DNA of 28,846 bases from Legionellaceae bacterium (GTDB lineage Bacteria; Pseudomonadota; Gammaproteobacteria; Legionellales; Legionellaceae), in the NCBI GenBank assembly GCA_030696465.1, contig JAUYSE010000052.1, forward strand, positions 1 through 28,846, read 5' to 3'. Within the stretch, counting starts at the first letter, position 1, and each line of letters begins with the position of its first letter. Shown here piece after piece: positions 25,194 through 28,846 of the stretch. The position numbers and the translations under genes are program-made. The notes under the pieces were generated by a model that was not told the DNA's origin, did not search any database, and saw only the letters and a program-made list of their open reading frames with translations.

Positions 25194-25837
25194 CAAAAAA
25201 AATCACCCTAATCGATTATGGGCTTGCAAATTTACTCAATGTAGCTCGTGCATTTGAATATTGTGGCGTGCAGGTAAAAATAACGAATAATCCTGCCGAG
25301 GTAAAAGTCGCTGAACGTCTTGTTGTTCCTGGAGTAGGTGCTTTTCAAGACTGTATGCTAGCAATAAAAACGCAAGGATTTTCTGACGCACTTCAAAATT
25401 ATTTTTCTACCGAACGCCCATTTTTAGGCATTTGTGTAGGAATGCAGATTCTTTTTGATGTTAGCGAAGAATTTGGTGAATATCCAGGACTTGGAGTATT
25501 ACCTGGGCGCGTGGTATCTATACCAAAAACAACAGTTCAAGGTGAAACTCAGCGTGTGCCACACATTGGTTGGAATAACTTAGTTCCTCCTCAAAATAGG
25601 CGAGCGTGGCAAAATACCCTTCTTGAGCCCTTGCTCGCAGAAAAATCCGCTCTTTATTTTGTTCACTCTTTTATAGCCAAACCCACTTTAGAAACAGATA
25701 TACTCGCTGACTGTGTTTATGGAGGGCATTCTCTTTGTGCTGCAGTACAACGTAATAATATTATGGCAACTCAGTTTCACCCGGAAAAAAGCGGAAAAGC
25801 GGGACTGGCAATTATTCGTCAATTTATGGAGGTCTAA
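25190..25837 (+). CDS. hisH2: HisH-like glutamine amidotransferase subunit
   Basis: A 215-residue class-I glutaminase that releases ammonia from glutamine. The triad is visible: Cys82 in LGICVGMQ, His197 and Glu199 in QFHPEKSGK; the oxyanion loop PGVGAFQD (47-54) is also present. Length fits HisH (about 200-215). Its start overlaps hisF2 (ATGA), so the pair is made together, and by position it supplies the ammonia used by WbpG rather than serving histidine synthesis. Its own stop, TAA 25835-25837, lies 4 bases before the inferred ATT start of the next gene, and the GGAGG site of that gene is inside its last codons. Confidence 0.88.
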   Translation: MTKKITLIDYGLANLLNVARAFEYCGVQVKITNNPAEVKVAERLVVPGVGAFQDCMLAIKTQGFSDALQNYFSTERPFLGICVGMQILFDVSEEFGEYPGLGVLPGRVVSIPKTTVQGETQRVPHIGWNNLVPPQNRRAWQNTLLEPLLAEKSALYFVHSFIAKPTLETDILADCVYGGHSLCAAVQRNNIMATQFHPEKSGKAGLAIIRQFMEV

Positions 25838-25841
25838 TTCC

Positions 25842-26762
25842 ATTAATATTCTTTTAATTGGTTACGGCTCAATTGGGAAAAAGCACTATAGTATTCTTAG
25901 CTCGCAATCACAAGTCAAGACTGTAGATCTGGTTACTCGATGCAAAATTGACGGAATAAGATCTTTTTCTAGTTTGGATGAGCTGACTCAAAAACAATTA
26001 GACGATTATCATATTTTCTGGATTTGTACACCTACCCATCAACATATAAGAAATCTAGAATATATTGATATGCGTGTTAATAAAAAATTAATTGTTGTTG
26101 AAAAACCTCTATTTGATAAAGGTATTTTTTATACGCCCAATAATAAGGTAGTTGTCGCTTATAATTTAAGATTCCATCCAGTAATACAACAACTAAAGTC
26201 TTTATTGCTAGAACAAAAAATTTTAACGTACTCTGTTCGAGTTGGGCAATACTTACCATTTTGGCGTCCAGACCAAGATTATAGACTTTCTTATAGCGCA
26301 GATAGAACTAAGGGTGGAGGAGTGCTTCGTGATTTAAGTCATGAGCTTGATTATACCATGATGTTTTGTGGTCCATTACATGTTGTTGGTGCAGTTTCCT
26401 CTAAACTTTCTAACCTAGCCATTAATTCAGATGATGTATGCACCATTTTATGCAAGAATAATCAAGGTGCGGCAATTATAATTTATTTAGATTATTTATC
26501 ATTCCAAACAAAGCGACAGATTGATATTCAGACTAACTCCATGACTATCAGTGCTGATTTGATAAGCAATAAAATAGTGGTCAACGCTATAAACTTTCAA
26601 AAAGCTTACGATTTTTCTGAATATGACAAGAACTATTCTTATATCCAAATGCATAAGAATATTTTAGAACACAATTTTTGTGAAATAAGCTCTTATACCG
26701 AAGCATGTCAGGTAATGAATCTTATTGATTTCATTAGTAATAAATACACGGAGTTATCATGA
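25842..26762 (+). CDS. Gfo/Idh/MocA-family oxidoreductase, apparent ATT start
   Basis: A 306-residue NAD(P)-dependent oxidoreductase. Rossmann motif GYGSIG (7-12), the family's EKP motif (87-89), YNLRFHPV (107-114) and GGGVLRDLSHELDY (about 154-167) are visible. The frame is open far into hisH2 (to 25713), but that stretch is antisense to nothing and out-of-frame HisH coding. The conserved protein begins at INILLIGYGSIG. A GGAGG site at 25828-25832 is followed, nine bases later, by ATT 25842-25844; no ATG, GTG or TTG lies in frame near it. So either ATT starts translation, as in infC, or a former ATG has mutated. It overlaps the next gene by ATGA. Similar oxidoreductases are common in nonulosonate loci; the substrate is unknown. 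Confidence 0.75.
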   Translation: MNILLIGYGSIGKKHYSILSSQSQVKTVDLVTRCKIDGIRSFSSLDELTQKQLDDYHIFWICTPTHQHIRNLEYIDMRVNKKLIVVEKPLFDKGIFYTPNNKVVVAYNLRFHPVIQQLKSLLLEQKILTYSVRVGQYLPFWRPDQDYRLSYSADRTKGGGVLRDLSHELDYTMMFCGPLHVVGAVSSKLSNLAINSDDVCTILCKNNQGAAIIIYLDYLSFQTKRQIDIQTNSMTISADLISNKIVVNAINFQKAYDFSEYDKNYSYIQMHKNILEHNFCEISSYTEACQVMNLIDFISNKYTELS

Positions 26763-27451
26763 CCAATTATCAGAGTTTGTGTACTATTTGTGCCAGAGGT
26801 GGTTCAAAAGGTGTTCTCAATAAAAATATTCGATTAATTGATGGGAAGCCGTTAATTGCGCACTCCATTGAGCGAGCAAAAGAAACAGGTCTATTTCCGT
26901 ACATTGTTGTGAGCACTGATAGTGACGTAATTGCTGAAGCAGCAAAATCGTATGGAGCATCTATTTTATTTAAAAGACCAGATCATTTGGCGACGGATCG
27001 CTCTGCCAAACTGCCTGTCATTAAACACGCATTCATGGAGTCAGAGCGCTTATTAGATCAAACCTTTGATTTTTTATTTGATCTAGATGCAACATCAATA
27101 TTGCGTAACACTGATGATATTTTAGCTTGTTATGAAATGATCACCTCAGGAAAGTATCGCAATATTATTACAGCAAGTCCTGCTAGACGCTCCCCTTATT
27201 TCAATTTAATTGAATTAGATGAGAATAATACCCCCTTTGTTAGTAAAGGCTCTAAAGTCACAAGAAGACAGGATGCTCCATCGTGTTTTGATATGAATGC
27301 TTCAATTTATACGTGGACCCGCGAAAGCATTTTAGCTGATGAGCTTCTTTTTGGATCTAAAACTGGTTTGTACGTCATGCCTGAAGAACGTTCGATTGAT
27401 ATTGACTCAGAACTTGATTTTTTTATTGTCAGGACACTTGTGGAGGGTTGA
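26759..27451 (+). CDS. CMP-N-acetylneuraminate/CMP-legionaminate synthetase (NeuA/LegF/PtmB-like)
   Basis: A 230-residue cytidylyltransferase that activates a nonulosonic acid with CTP for transfer. Seen: the CTP-binding CARGGSKGVLNKN (about 10-22), the STDSD segment (57-61), FLFDLDATS (around 115-123), RRQDAPSCFDMNASIYTW in overlapping motifs (about 180-197) and SIDIDSELDF near the end (binding metal). Length equals the family. Its start overlaps the oxidoreductase stop by four bases. With WbpG/HisFH alongside, a legionaminic- or pseudaminic-type substrate is more likely than Neu5Ac, but sequence alone does not decide. The locus gap after it (27452-27698) has no gene I can support. Confidence 0.88.
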   Translation: MTNYQSLCTICARGGSKGVLNKNIRLIDGKPLIAHSIERAKETGLFPYIVVSTDSDVIAEAAKSYGASILFKRPDHLATDRSAKLPVIKHAFMESERLLDQTFDFLFDLDATSILRNTDDILACYEMITSGKYRNIITASPARRSPYFNLIELDENNTPFVSKGSKVTRRQDAPSCFDMNASIYTWTRESILADELLFGSKTGLYVMPEERSIDIDSELDFFIVRTLVEG

Positions 27452-27698
27452 TTCGGTCCTGTTTTGAGATTTGCAAGGTGTCCGACAATTAATTATGGAC
27501 TCAAAATTCTTTTATTAAGAGCTTGATCACATATATGGTTTCTCGGTAGAATCTTCTCTCATTGTGGAAGATAAATATAATGCATAAGCCCCTCTATTTT
27601 CTATGGAGTTATATGTCTATTTGTAGGTAATTAACACATGCGAGCTTTTATTTTTACAAAAAAGACCCAATGTCACCTTATTTAGTGCGAGCGATGCG

Positions 27699-28220
27699 AT
27701 GAAGGAACAATTTAAGACATTAATGGGTAATTATCCGACCGGGGTGAGTATAATTACCACCTATTCACATGAAGACCACGGTTATACGGCGAACAGTTTG
27801 AGTTCGATTTCACTTTCTCCTGTTATCATATCATTTACATTGCGCGCAGAAAGCGGACTATTTGATTTTTTTTTGAATGCAGCATATATGGGTATTTCAA
27901 TTTTGACGATTTCACAAGAGAACGTTGCCAGAATTTTTTCCTCAAAAATGCCAATGAATTATAGGTTTAGACAGATAAAGACGAAACGAGGCGTAAATAA
28001 TTGTTTATTAGTAGAATTTAGTGTGGCGACAATAGAGTGTAAAAAATTAAGCCAACATATGATAGGCGATCACCTGGTTATTTATGCCGAAGTTACAAAT
28101 AGTTCTATACATGGAGGCGTACCTTTAGTTTATCATAGGAAAAATTATACAAGTGTGACATCAACATTAAGCTCTGATAATGTTGATGTCACACATACCG
28201 CTCAAGAAAAAATATCGTAA
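27699..28220 (+). CDS. Flavin reductase-like FMN-binding protein
   Basis: A 173-residue member of the HpaC/DIM6-NTAB flavin reductase family. Seen: GNYPTGVSIITT (about 9-20), followed by ANSLSSISLSPVIISFTL (about 31-48), the family's phosphate and isoalloxazine-binding region with SLSPP-like wording, then SILTISQENVARIF (67-80) and a C-terminal HGGVPLVYHRKNYTS (137-151). Such proteins reduce FMN or FAD with NAD(P)H and hand it to a monooxygenase, or act as electron donors. No Shine-Dalgarno is visible before ATG 27699; ATG 27723 is a weaker alternative. It is followed 7-13 bases later by the MBL-fold gene, so the two are likely one operon and may be partners. Confidence 0.78.
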   Translation: MKEQFKTLMGNYPTGVSIITTYSHEDHGYTANSLSSISLSPVIISFTLRAESGLFDFFLNAAYMGISILTISQENVARIFSSKMPMNYRFRQIKTKRGVNNCLLVEFSVATIECKKLSQHMIGDHLVIYAEVTNSSIHGGVPLVYHRKNYTSVTSTLSSDNVDVTHTAQEKIS

Positions 28221-28232
28221 AAGGGGATGGTT

Positions 28233-28846
28233 TTGAAACTTGAATTTGTATCTCATTCGTCTATGATAGTTACAACGGAGGATTCGGTTATTTGGTCCGA
28301 TCCGTGGTTATTTGGTAAAGCCTTTAATGATTCTTGGTCATTGTTTCCAGATGCGCACTTTAGAAATGAGAATTTTAATTTAATAAATTACATATGGATT
28401 TCTCATGAGCATCCTGATCATTTTCATATTCCAACTTTGAAGTCATTACCAGATTTTTTTAAAGCAACAGTTACTGTATTATTTCAGAAAAATAATAGTA
28501 ATAAAGTGTCTGATGCGTTGAGAAAATTTGGTTATAAAAATATTGTGCTTTTGCCTCATCAAAAATTTGTTAAAATAACGCCAAAAACTACTGTTTGGAA
28601 TTATCAAGTTGGACAAATGGATTCTGTATTGGGAATAATCAGTCCAGAAAAAGTTTTGCTTAACCTAAATGATGCAGAAATAAATGTATATGATTCCAAG
28701 ATAATAAAAAAAACGTTGGGAAATATTGATGTTTTATTAAATCAATATTCAATCGCAGGATACAATGGATATGCAGATTATCAAAAACATTTACCGTCTG
28801 ATGCAAAAAGTATTCTTGATAAGGTATATGATTGTCATACTGCTTT
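28233..28846 (+). CDS. MBL-fold protein resembling the CMP-Neu5Ac hydroxylase MBL domain (partial)
   Basis: About 204 residues are visible before the window ends. The metallo-beta-lactamase signature HxHxDH occurs as SHEHPDHF (about residues 57-64). Around it, DPWLFGKAF, then WSLF, then PTLKSL, and later LLNLND and LNQYSIAGYNGY follow the order of conserved segments in the MBL part of CMP-N-acetylneuraminate hydroxylase (DPWL-GPAF, ISH-H-DH, PTLKKL, ILN-D, SDFAG). The N-terminal Rieske cluster of that enzyme is absent. The start TTG 28233 is chosen because AAGGGG (28221-28226) is six bases ahead; ATG 28227 is in frame but abuts that site. Oxidation of a nonulosonate or its CMP form is a hypothesis, not a demonstration. 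Confidence 0.6.
   Translation, partial: MKLEFVSHSSMIVTTEDSVIWSDPWLFGKAFNDSWSLFPDAHFRNENFNLINYIWISHEHPDHFHIPTLKSLPDFFKATVTVLFQKNNSNKVSDALRKFGYKNIVLLPHQKFVKITPKTTVWNYQVGQMDSVLGIISPEKVLLNLNDAEINVYDSKIIKKTLGNIDVLLNQYSIAGYNGYADYQKHLPSDAKSILDKVYDCHTA

Noticed and set aside
24426..25837. HisF/HisH as part of histidine biosynthesis
   Set aside because: No other his genes are present, HisF carries Glu130 in place of the cyclase Asp, and the pair overlaps wbpG; a sugar-amidation role fits better.
27452..27698. Possible small gene or regulatory RNA between the CMP-synthetase and the flavin reductase
   Set aside because: No open frame with a ribosome site, no convincing hairpin plus T-tract, and no recognisable motif; left as AT-rich intergenic sequence.

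Overview
The window reads as chromosomal DNA of a gammaproteobacterium, most likely of the Legionellales (Legionella/Coxiella/Rickettsiella type). Grounds: the coaBC-dut-phosphomannomutase order, a nonulosonic (legionaminic-type) acid gene set with an acetamidino-forming WbpG/HisF/HisH trio, and dense small palindromic repeats in a fairly AT-rich background. The genus cannot be fixed from the sequence alone.

Left block (1-7.4 kb): metabolic genes of higher G+C. A rightward operon encodes an acetolactate synthase-like ThDP enzyme, an aldehyde dehydrogenase and a membrane protein. It converges on a leftward operon coaBC-dut-phosphomannomutase. Two almost identical ~127-bp elements with imperfect terminal inverted repeats (1-121 and 7433-7559) bracket the block in direct orientation.

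Middle block (7.6-16.5 kb): a CAU-anticodon tRNA followed by a mosaic of accessory and decayed DNA. It holds a VanX-like exported D,D-dipeptidase, DNA polymerase IV behind a perfect palindrome, a broken metallophosphoesterase gene, a 219-bp foldback MITE with a 5-bp target duplication, a 5'-truncated AbiEii toxin gene, nhaA, an IS66-family element with a broken tnpC, and a group II intron that starts exactly where the right IS66 inverted repeat stops.

Right block (16.5-28.8 kb): an AT-rich, rightward LPS O-antigen/capsule locus. It starts with a decayed wzz whose stop overlaps the start of wecC (ATGA). Then come wecC, an acyltransferase-3 O-acetylase, a large glycosyltransferase-like gene with an amber codon at position 4, and a Wzy/WaaL-type polytopic protein. 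These are followed by a tightly overlapping set: wbpG-hisF-hisH (ammonia-driven amidine formation), a Gfo/Idh/MocA oxidoreductase that seems to start at ATT, and a CMP-nonulosonate synthetase. The window ends in a flavin reductase and the start of an MBL-fold protein resembling the MBL domain of CMP-Neu5Ac hydroxylase. Together these genes would build, activate and decorate an acidic nine-carbon sugar and polymerise or acetylate the surface polysaccharide. The core sugar-synthesis genes (dehydratase, aminotransferase, condensing synthase) are not in this window.

The most interesting candidates are the flavin reductase plus CMAH-like pair beside the CMP-sugar synthetase, the HisF paralogue with Asp130 replaced by Glu but an intact ammonia-gate set, and the two start-region anomalies (amber codon 4; ATT start).
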